Program-made: the position numbers and the translations under genes | Part shown: positions 57,676 to 64,000 of the stretch, piece by piece | Layout of the letters: the number at the start of each line of letters is the position of its first letter | How positions within the stretch are numbered: the stretch's first letter is position 1 | Notes under the pieces: generated by a model | What the model was told of the DNA's origin: nothing | Database searches by the model: none | What the model saw: only the letters and a program-made list of their open reading frames with translations | DNA from: Glycomyces sp. L485 | GTDB lineage: Bacteria > Actinomycetota > Actinomycetes > Mycobacteriales > Micromonosporaceae | DNA length: 64,000 bases | Assembly (NCBI RefSeq): GCF_022548875.1 | Contig: NZ_JAKZEW010000012.1 | Span: 35,035 to 99,034 of the forward strand | Reading direction: 5' to 3'

Positions 57676-59862
57676 ATGCGCAACGCCGAACCTCAGACCG
57701 AGCCGCGCCTCGACACGACCACCTCCCTGCCGATCCACCCCCACCGCTTCTCCCCGGAGGCATCCGACGCGGCCGGGGCGGTGCTCGCCCGGCAACCCCG
57801 TGTCTGGCTCGAGCGCCTGCTCACCGACGCCGAATCCCAGAAGGCCCGCCTCCTCGCCCTCCGGATCGCTGACGCCGTGTTCGACACAGCCCCGGGCCAC
57901 GCCGAGGCCGACCCGGCCGAACTCGTCCTGCACCGGCGCGAAGCCCTGCAGGCGCGCATCGACCGTCACCGCGGCGGCCCGGCATGGAACGGGCTCGTGC
58001 GCCAGCGCGCGCCGCTCGCGCTGATCGCCGGCTCCTGGCTCGACATGGTCTCCCAGCCCGCCACCGAACCCGCCGTCATCGTGAACCGACTCAGCGCCCA
58101 CCGCCTCGCGCTCAAAGGCGACGGCGTCGTCACCGACTCCCTCGAAGCGGCGCGGCGCCGCGCTCTGGAGGCCGCCGGCATCCACTTGCCGGCCCTGCGC
58201 GCCGCCGACTTCACCCACCGGTCCGAGACCCGGCCGCTCACCGCCGTCCACACCGCCTTCTACGCCGCCCTTTCCCTGGTCTCGGCCACCCGGCTCCCCG
58301 AGGTCATCGGTGTCCACTGCGCGTACTTCCTCCTCGGCGTGGACGATCACGTGCTCGGCGGCGAGGCCGCCATCCCCGAGACAGACCTGCTCGCCGTCTT
58401 CGATCAGTACCGGCTCTTGTGCGACGGCTCGGCCACCGGCGAGGACGACTGGAACCGCCTCCAGCGCGCCGTCACGACCGTCCTCGCCCTCGAGGAGGAG
58501 CACCTCGACATGGCCGACGAGTTCGCCTCCTGGATCGAGCACCTCTCGATCGACGACAAGGTCGCCGCGATCATCGCCCGCCACATGCCCTTCGCCGGCA
58601 AGCAGCACAGGCAGGTCAAGGTCGGCGGGCGGCTCTTGACGGACTGGTTCGCCGACCCCGTCCGGACCGACCTCGCGGCGTTCCTCGATGCGCTCGGCTC
58701 TTCCCGTCAGGTGAGCCCCCGGGCCGACGGCACGGTGCGATTCATGGAAGCCATCAAATTCGGCGGGCCGATGTTCGGCATATTCGACGCCGAGGAGGCG
58801 GCGACGTTCGCCGAATGGGTCGACGCCGTCAACGCCGGGGAGCGCTGTGAGATCACGCTGTCCCCCAACGAGGCCGGCGACGCGGCGGCCCGGCGCTGGC
58901 ACGACCGCATCGCAGCCGGGCCCGCCGCCGAGCGCATCGTGTTCGAACCGTCCGGCGGCCTCGACGACCGGGAGCTGTTCTACCGCCTGGTCAACGTCGA
59001 ACAGTTCCCGAACGTGCTCCCGATGGCCCGCGAGCGCGCCGAGCAGGGTCTGACCGAGGCCGAGATCCTGTTCGAGCACGGCGGCGACGGCCGCTACACC
59101 GACGCCTCCTGGTTCGAGTACACGCCCAAGGCGCTCTTGGAACGCGCCGAGGCGATCTACTGGCGCAAGCTCGTGGAGCCCTACCGCAGGCTCGAGGAGG
59201 TGCCCGGCCGCGACGAGGTCGTCTTCGGCCAGAAACTCACCGCGTTCGGCAGCATGGTTGACGGTGCGTGGGCCCACCGTATCGGCGGGCTCGGCCGCTA
59301 CGACCGCCGCGCCGACGGCATGCTGCTGGGCATCTACGCCGACGAGATGGGCCGCGGCGACGTCGCCAAGAACCACATCACCCTCATCCGCCGCGTCCTG
59401 GAGAGCATGGGCGTCCGCCTGCCGCACATACGCAGCGAACAGTTCAAGGACCAGGCCGAGCTGCCCGACATCTACGCCTTCCCGATCCACCAGCTGAGCC
59501 TGGCGCTATTCCCCGACTCCCTCTACGACGAGATCGTCGGCTACAACCTCGGCATCGAGATGCTCGGGCTCGGCGAGATGCGCCTGCACGAGATCCAGAA
59601 GCTGCGTCGCTGGGGCTTCGACACCGTTTACGAAGAGGCGCACCTGACCATCGACAACTTCTCCTCCGGGCACGCCCGCCAGTCGGTCGACCTCGTCAAC
59701 GTCCACCTCGACGACATCGCCCGCCACAGTGGCGAGGAGGAGGTGCGGCGGCGGTGGCGACGGGTGTGGCGCGGTTACGCCTCGTTCGCCTACCACCTCG
59801 AGGTCGACCTGGTGAACCGGCTGAGGGCCGCACCGGAACTGTCCGCCGAACTGGTCATCTGA
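57676..59862 (+). CDS. Large two-domain haem-oxygenase-like diiron oxidase (HDO)
   Basis: 728 residues from ATG 57676 (GGAG upstream). The C-terminal 250 residues are an HDO domain: D-E-M-G-R-G-D-V-A-K-N-H (Glu557, His567), L-G-I-E-M-L-G (Glu628), and A-H-L-T-I-D-N-F-S-S-G-H (His656, Asp660, His666) provide the diiron ligands of the BesC/UndA/SznF-type superfamily. The N-terminal 550 residues are helical with an acidic/His-rich patch (E-E-E-H-L-D-M, A-R-H-M-P-F) but no family I can name. HDOs perform N-oxygenation, C-C cleavage or desaturation using O2. Fusion to such a long N-terminal region is unusual. Confidence 0.85.
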   Translation: MRNAEPQTEPRLDTTTSLPIHPHRFSPEASDAAGAVLARQPRVWLERLLTDAESQKARLLALRIADAVFDTAPGHAEADPAELVLHRREALQARIDRHRGGPAWNGLVRQRAPLALIAGSWLDMVSQPATEPAVIVNRLSAHRLALKGDGVVTDSLEAARRRALEAAGIHLPALRAADFTHRSETRPLTAVHTAFYAALSLVSATRLPEVIGVHCAYFLLGVDDHVLGGEAAIPETDLLAVFDQYRLLCDGSATGEDDWNRLQRAVTTVLALEEEHLDMADEFASWIEHLSIDDKVAAIIARHMPFAGKQHRQVKVGGRLLTDWFADPVRTDLAAFLDALGSSRQVSPRADGTVRFMEAIKFGGPMFGIFDAEEAATFAEWVDAVNAGERCEITLSPNEAGDAAARRWHDRIAAGPAAERIVFEPSGGLDDRELFYRLVNVEQFPNVLPMARERAEQGLTEAEILFEHGGDGRYTDASWFEYTPKALLERAEAIYWRKLVEPYRRLEEVPGRDEVVFGQKLTAFGSMVDGAWAHRIGGLGRYDRRADGMLLGIYADEMGRGDVAKNHITLIRRVLESMGVRLPHIRSEQFKDQAELPDIYAFPIHQLSLALFPDSLYDEIVGYNLGIEMLGLGEMRLHEIQKLRRWGFDTVYEEAHLTIDNFSSGHARQSVDLVNVHLDDIARHSGEEEVRRRWRRVWRGYASFAYHLEVDLVNRLRAAPELSAELVI

Positions 59863-59873
59863 GGAGGGCCGCG

Positions 59874-61019
59874 ATGACTCCCGCCGCCTTCGAGCCCGAC
59901 GTCCTGCGCCTGCCGCTGTTCGGCGACCACCACCGGGACCTCGCCGACCGGCTCGACCGCTGGTGTGCCGAGCGCACCGGCGACTGGACCGACCCCGCAG
60001 CCGAGCCCGCGGACCGGTGCCGCGCCCTGCTCGCCGAGATCGGCGGCGCCGGCTGGCTGCGCCACCTCGACTCCGACCGGCGTGCATCGGACCTCCGATC
60101 CGTCTGCATCAGAAGGCAAGTGCTTGCCTACCACGAGGACCTCGCCGACTTTTCCTACTCCATTCAGGAGCTCTGCGCTGCCGCGATCGCCCGCTACGGC
60201 ACCGAGGAACAGCGCCGACGCCACCTGCCGGGCCTCGCCGCCGGGACCGGGGCCGGAGCGCTCGCCCTCTCCGAGCCGGGTGCCGGCTCCGACCTGGCCG
60301 CCGTCGCTCTCGATGCCGCACCCGATGGCGACGGCTTCGTCCTGAACGGCGTCAAGACCTGGATCGCGCAGGGCGACATCGCCGACGTGCACGTCGTCCT
60401 CGCCCGCACCGGCGACGGCCCCGGCCCTCTCGGGCTCACCGCCTTCCTCGTCCCCGGCGATGCCCCCGGGCTCAAGGCATCGCCGATCGGCGCGATCGCG
60501 CCCCGGTCATGGGCCGAGCTCACGTTCACCGACTGCCGCGTAGGCCCCGACGCTGTGCTCGGCGAACGTGGACGCGGCTACGTGGTCGCCCTCGACGTCC
60601 TCGAACGCGCCCGCATGACGGTCGCCGCCGCCGCGACCGGCTTCGCGGGTCGCGCGTTCCACCTCGCGCTCGAACGCGCCCGGGCCCGCAGGGCCTACAG
60701 GGGCCGGCTCGCCGACCTCCAGCTCGTGAAGTCCTCGCTCGCGGAGATGCGCATCAAGTTGTCGGCGGCCTCCCTGCTCGCCGCCCGCGCCGCCTGGGCG
60801 GCCGACAGCGGCGAGGACTATGCCGAGGCCTCGTCGACCGCCAAGGTCTACGCCACCGAGGCCGCCGGCGAGATCGTCGACGCCGCCGTCCAGATCTTCG
60901 GCGCCGCCGGACTGGTCGCCGACAGCCCGATGGAGCGGCTCTACCGCCAGATCAGATCTCTGCGCATCTATGAAGGACCGTCCGAAGTGCTCCAGATGGG
61001 CATCGCCGAGGCCCTGTGA
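59874..61019 (+). CDS. Acyl-CoA dehydrogenase family protein
   Basis: 381 residues; GAGGAGGG gives strong translation. The family signatures A-L-A-L-S-E-P-G-A-G-S-D-L, V-L-N-G-V-K-T-W-I-A-Q-G and Y-V-V-A-L-D-V-L-E-R-A-R-M-T-V-A are present. The C-terminal Q-I-F-G-A-A-G-L-V and R-S-L-R-I-Y-E-G-P-S-E-V follow, with Glu in the position of the catalytic base. FAD-dependent oxidation or desaturation of a thioester is expected; in natural product clusters such enzymes often act on ACP- or carrier-bound substrates. The stop overlaps a possible GTG start (61016) of the P450. Confidence 0.9.
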   Translation: MTPAAFEPDVLRLPLFGDHHRDLADRLDRWCAERTGDWTDPAAEPADRCRALLAEIGGAGWLRHLDSDRRASDLRSVCIRRQVLAYHEDLADFSYSIQELCAAAIARYGTEEQRRRHLPGLAAGTGAGALALSEPGAGSDLAAVALDAAPDGDGFVLNGVKTWIAQGDIADVHVVLARTGDGPGPLGLTAFLVPGDAPGLKASPIGAIAPRSWAELTFTDCRVGPDAVLGERGRGYVVALDVLERARMTVAAAATGFAGRAFHLALERARARRAYRGRLADLQLVKSSLAEMRIKLSAASLLAARAAWAADSGEDYAEASSTAKVYATEAAGEIVDAAVQIFGAAGLVADSPMERLYRQIRSLRIYEGPSEVLQMGIAEAL

Positions 61020-61045
61020 CCGACAACGACCGACCGGGAGGCCCC

Positions 61046-62161
61046 ATGACCACACCGCTCAGCGCGATCCAAGCGGACGACCCGTACTCGTACTACGCCC
61101 GACTCACCGCCGAGCGCCCCTTCGGGTTCGACGACGAGATCGGCGCCTGGGTCGCCGCCGACGCCGAAGCGGTCCAGACCGCCTTCAACGCCTCCCGGCT
61201 GCGGGTGCGCCCGAGCGGCAACGCCGTGCCCGCGCCCATCGCGGGCACACCGGCCGGCGAGGTCTTCGGCCAACTCGTCCGCATGCGGGACGACAAGGCC
61301 GCCGTCGAGCTCAAGACCGCCGTCGTCACCGCGATGTCCAAAACCGCTCCCGAAGCGATCGCCGAGGCCGCCCGCCGCTGCGCACGCGAAGCGCTCGAGG
61401 ACGGCATCGACTACCGCGCACTGGCCTTCGGCGTCCCGGTCGCCGCCATCGGCTCCCTGTGCGGCATCCCTGAGAGCGACCTGCGCCGAGCGGCCGGTCT
61501 GACCGCCGCGTTCGTCCGCTGCATCCCCGCCTCCGCCACCGTCGACGACCACGCCGCCGCAGCCGAGGCCGCCGCCGAACTCCAGCCGCTCCTCGCCGCT
61601 GCCGCCGAACGCGACGGCCTGGCCGCCCGCCTCGTCGAGACGGCCGCCGCCCACCACGTCCCGCGGCCTCCGGCGCTCGCCAACGGCATCGGGTTGCTGT
61701 CTCAGACCTACGACGCGACCGCCGGACTCGTCGGCAACACCCTCCTCGGGCTGGCCCGCCACGACAGGGGCGAAGACCTGCGCGCCTTCGTCGAAGAGAT
61801 TGCGCGCCACGACGCTCCGATCCAGAACACGCGCCGATTCGCCCACGAGCCGTGGAGCCACGCCGGCCAGACAGTCGAGGCAGGACAGACGATCCTGCTG
61901 CTCCTCGCCGCCGCCAACCGCGACCCGGCCCTCAACCCCAAGCCCGATGACTTCGATCCCGCGCGCCCGCATCCGGTCTCGTTCACCTTCGGCTCCGGCC
62001 GGCACGGCTGCCCAGGACGCGCCGTCGCCGTCGAGATCACCGCCGCCATCGTCACCGAGGCGGAAGCGGCCGGATGGACCCCGCGCGACCTGCCCGAACG
62101 GCACCCATACCTGCCGTCCCCGAACGCCCGCATCCCCGTGATCGAGGCGAACGCGTCATGA
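61046..62161 (+). CDS. Cytochrome P450 of the diiron-oxidase cluster
   Basis: 371 residues from ATG 61046 (GGGAGG four bases upstream); an overlapping GTG at 61016 is also possible. The I-helix region L-L-S-Q-T-Y-D-A-T-A-G-L-V-G has a Thr at an expected place. E-E-I-A-R is the ExxR, and F-T-F-G-S-G-R-H-G-C-P-G-R the haem loop with Cys. It is about 30 residues shorter than typical bacterial P450s, mainly at the N-terminus. It ends in an ATGA overlap with the next gene. It likely hydroxylates or couples a pathway intermediate. Confidence 0.88.
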   Translation: MTTPLSAIQADDPYSYYARLTAERPFGFDDEIGAWVAADAEAVQTAFNASRLRVRPSGNAVPAPIAGTPAGEVFGQLVRMRDDKAAVELKTAVVTAMSKTAPEAIAEAARRCAREALEDGIDYRALAFGVPVAAIGSLCGIPESDLRRAAGLTAAFVRCIPASATVDDHAAAAEAAAELQPLLAAAAERDGLAARLVETAAAHHVPRPPALANGIGLLSQTYDATAGLVGNTLLGLARHDRGEDLRAFVEEIARHDAPIQNTRRFAHEPWSHAGQTVEAGQTILLLLAAANRDPALNPKPDDFDPARPHPVSFTFGSGRHGCPGRAVAVEITAAIVTEAEAAGWTPRDLPERHPYLPSPNARIPVIEANAS

Positions 62162-63189
62162 CCGGCCCCCACCTGTGGCTCCGCGCCGAGACCCATCCGA
62201 GCGAGCGCCGCACTCCGCTCACCCCCGCCGGAGCGGCAGCGCTCATCGAGCAGGGCGCGACCGTGACCGTCGAGGACTCCCCGGCGCGCTGCCACCCGAC
62301 GGAGGACTACCTCCGCGTCGGCGCTCGCGCCGCCGCCGCGGGCTCTTGGCCTGATGCCCCCGCCGACGCCTTCGTCCTCGGCCTCAAGGCACTGCCTGAA
62401 GGGGACGGGCCGATCACCGGCCGCCACCTGTACTTCGCCCACGCCTACAAGGGACAGGAAGGCGCCGACGCGCTGCTCGCCCGGTTCGCCGCCGGACGCG
62501 GCGAGATCCTCGACCTCGAATACCTCGCCGACGGCCAAGGCCGGCGCCTCGCCGCGTTCGGCCACTGGGCCGGCTACGCCGGTGCGGCCCTGGCTATCCG
62601 GCAATGGAACGGCGACTTCGACGGACCGCTCGCCCCGGCATCCAAGACCGAGTTCGACGCGGCCCTCCGACCGCCTGTGCGACGGCCCCGCGTACTCGTC
62701 GTCGGCGCACTCGGTCGCTGCGGGCGCGGCGCCCTCAGCGCCCTCGAACGCGTCGGCATCACACCCGTACCGTGGGACCTCGCCGAGACCGCGAGACTCG
62801 ACCGCGAGGCGATCCTCGCCCACGACATCCTCATCAACGCCGTCGGCGTGACCGAGCCCGCCGAGATCCTGCTCGGGCCCGAGCACCTGCGGACTGGCCG
62901 GCGCCTGTCGCTGATCGTCGACGTCACCTGCGACGTCGGCTCCCCGTACCACCTGCTGCCGGTCTACGACCGCCTCACCACCTGGGACGTCCCCGTCCGC
63001 GCCTCCGCCGATGGCCTAGCGGTGATCGCGATCGACAACCTCCCGTCGCTGCTGCCGCGCGAAGCCAGCGACGACTTCTCCGCCCAGCTCGCGCCGCACC
63101 TGTCCCTGCTGCCTGACGGCGATGCCTGGAAACGCAGCCGCCGCGCCTTCCGCACCGCCCTGCGAGACGAGGAGCTCGACCATGTCTGA
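62158..63189 (+). CDS. Saccharopine dehydrogenase (NAD+, L-lysine-forming)-like
   Basis: 343 residues. The N-terminal alanine-dehydrogenase-like lobe begins L-W-L-R-A-E-T-H-P-S-E-R-R-T-P-L-T-P, then F-A-H-A-Y-K-G-Q, typical of LYS1-type enzymes. The Rossmann lobe shows V-L-V-V-G-A-L-G-R-C-G-R-G-A, then D-V-T-C-D-V-G-S-P-Y-H-L-L-P, and I-D-N-L-P-S-L-L-P-R-E-A-S. The family couples 2-oxoglutarate and lysine reductively, or the reverse. It overlaps the P450 stop and the next gene, so the two dehydrogenases are made together, perhaps to form an opine-like linkage. Confidence 0.88.
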   Translation: MTGPHLWLRAETHPSERRTPLTPAGAAALIEQGATVTVEDSPARCHPTEDYLRVGARAAAAGSWPDAPADAFVLGLKALPEGDGPITGRHLYFAHAYKGQEGADALLARFAAGRGEILDLEYLADGQGRRLAAFGHWAGYAGAALAIRQWNGDFDGPLAPASKTEFDAALRPPVRRPRVLVVGALGRCGRGALSALERVGITPVPWDLAETARLDREAILAHDILINAVGVTEPAEILLGPEHLRTGRRLSLIVDVTCDVGSPYHLLPVYDRLTTWDVPVRASADGLAVIAIDNLPSLLPREASDDFSAQLAPHLSLLPDGDAWKRSRRAFRTALRDEELDHV

Positions 63190-64000
63190 CCGCATCACCG
63201 AACCGACCGGGACCGTCCACTGGATCGGCACCGGCCTGTCCACCGGCCGCACCGGACTCACCGCCCTCGACCGCACCGCCGACGTCGTCCTGTGGGGCCG
63301 CACCCGCGACCGCGCCCAGGCTCGCCTCGACACGCTCGGCGTCGAGGCACCGGTGACCGTCCGCGGGCTCGACGTCGACGACCCCGCCGAGGCCCTGCGA
63401 CCCGGCGACCTACTCGTCTCCATGCTCCCGGCCGCGCACCACCCCGGACTGCTGCGCACCGCGATCGACGTCGGAGCCCACTTCGCCTGCACCAGCTACA
63501 CCTCGCCGGAGATCGAGGCGCTCGCGCGCGAGGCGGGGGAGCGGCGCCTGACCGTCCTGACCGAGGCCGGCCTCGACCCGGGCATCGACCACCTCATGGC
63601 CCACCTGCTCGTCGGACGGGCCCGCGAGCGCCTCGGCGAGGACGACGTCCGCGTCTCCCTCGCCTCGCACTGCGGCGGCATCCCGGCCGAACCGGGGGAG
63701 TTCCGGTACCAGTTCAGTTGGGCCCCGTTGGGAGTGCTCACCGCGCTCGCCAGCCCTGCCCGGTATGTCAGGGACGGTGCGGTCCACGAGACTCCTCGCC
63801 CCTGGGAGGCCTGCGAGGACTACAGGCTCGACGGCGAGGTCTTCGAGGTCTACCCCAACCGCGACAGCACCGGATTCATCGCCCAATACGGTTTCCCCGC
63901 CGGATGGGCCACCGAGTCGTTCGTGCGGGGCACGCTCCGCCCACAAGGGTGGAAGCGGGCGTGGAAGGACGTGTTCGACGTCGTCGACTCCGGCGACCGC
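63182..64000 (+). CDS. Saccharopine dehydrogenase (L-glutamate-forming)-like, 3' end outside window
   Basis: ATG at 63182, inside the end of the previous gene; 273 codons visible to the right edge without a stop. The Rossmann start is V-H-W-I-G-T-G-L-S-T-G-R-T-G-L (atypical glycine spacing). P-G-D-L-L-V-S-M-L-P, T-S-Y-T-S-P, and T-E-A-G-L-D-P-G-I-D-H-L-M-A follow, as does C-G-G-I-P-A-E-P, all typical of LYS9-type enzymes. With the preceding enzyme this gives the LYS1/LYS9 pair normally interconverting lysine, saccharopine and aminoadipate semialdehyde. In a biosynthetic cluster it may make or break a C-N bond in an amino-acid precursor. Confidence 0.85.
   Translation, partial: MSDRITEPTGTVHWIGTGLSTGRTGLTALDRTADVVLWGRTRDRAQARLDTLGVEAPVTVRGLDVDDPAEALRPGDLLVSMLPAAHHPGLLRTAIDVGAHFACTSYTSPEIEALAREAGERRLTVLTEAGLDPGIDHLMAHLLVGRARERLGEDDVRVSLASHCGGIPAEPGEFRYQFSWAPLGVLTALASPARYVRDGAVHETPRPWEACEDYRLDGEVFEVYPNRDSTGFIAQYGFPAGWATESFVRGTLRPQGWKRAWKDVFDVVDSGDR

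Noticed and set aside
57526..59490. 654-codon minus-strand frame
   Set aside because: Antisense shadow of the diiron oxidase gene with low-complexity Gly/Val/Asp composition and no domain.
1..64000. CRISPR arrays, intact insertion sequences, rRNA or tRNA genes
   Set aside because: No regularly spaced repeats, transposase motifs, or conserved RNA gene sequences were seen on reading through the window.

Overview
The window is high-GC DNA with dense, often overlapping genes and clear Shine-Dalgarno sites. It contains a mycothiol-dependent-type enzyme, MauE and DoxX proteins, an AfsR-like STAND regulator and a secreted plant-polysaccharide enzyme set. This points to a soil or plant-litter actinomycete. 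A Glycomycetaceae or Micromonosporales relative is a guess; no rRNA or other phylogenetic marker is present. No rRNA, tRNA, CRISPR array or intact insertion sequence was seen.

Layout. 1-2412 (minus): two overlapping genes that both begin with a RHIM-like (BASS-type) Gln/Gly motif, the larger one membrane-embedded and running off the left edge. 2694-8115 (plus): an acetyltransferase, a rhamnose-type mutarotase, and a FadR-type regulator in front of a CUT2 sugar ABC transporter; the same 15-bp operator lies before the regulator and before the transporter. 8015-12067: Crp/Fnr regulator, TlpA-like lipoprotein, DUF3179 lipoprotein and a methyltransferase. 12387-17831 (plus): MauE, DoxX, a membrane protein, a Tes/MJ0619-type radical SAM enzyme, a methyltransferase and a disulfide oxidoreductase. 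17833-21271 (minus): a membrane-anchored periplasmic-binding protein with a membrane P-loop NTPase. 21504-24177 (minus): SOD-like lipoprotein, membrane protein, PQQ-type sugar dehydrogenase with CBM2. 24266-27235 (minus): permease, TusA, TusA-radical SAM fusion and methyltransferase in one overlapping operon.

27730-35888 holds metabolic genes: nucleotidyltransferase, monooxygenase, aminotransferase, FAD oxidase, DoxX, GH15. 36150-39090 is a divergent GH30/GH62 xylan pair abutting a truncated HelR helicase. 39590-43163 is an ADP-ribosylglycohydrolase/MerR/SulP locus with two matching MerR-type operators and a frameshifted DUF2795 gene. 43272-48592 carries a GH16 enzyme, a GAP-family exporter, an LVIVD/P-domain secreted protein and a maleylpyruvate-isomerase-like enzyme. 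49017-52875 contains a STAND regulator and, convergent to it, a cytochrome P450 preceded by a 29-codon aromatic-rich peptide gene, a candidate P450-modified RiPP locus. 53084-55166 has a secreted HAF-repeat protein and a membrane protein.

From 55848 to the right edge seven tightly packed plus-strand genes form an unrecognised biosynthetic cluster: PEP-mutase/isocitrate-lyase family, KASIII-like enzyme, haem-oxygenase-like diiron oxidase, acyl-CoA dehydrogenase, P450 and two saccharopine-dehydrogenase-like enzymes. The strongest candidates for undescribed biology are the P450/short-peptide pair, this diiron-oxidase cluster, the RHIM-motif gene pair and the TusA/radical SAM/permease operon. Several gene remnants (nnrE, helR, DUF2795, CBM13, EamA) mark sites of past rearrangement.
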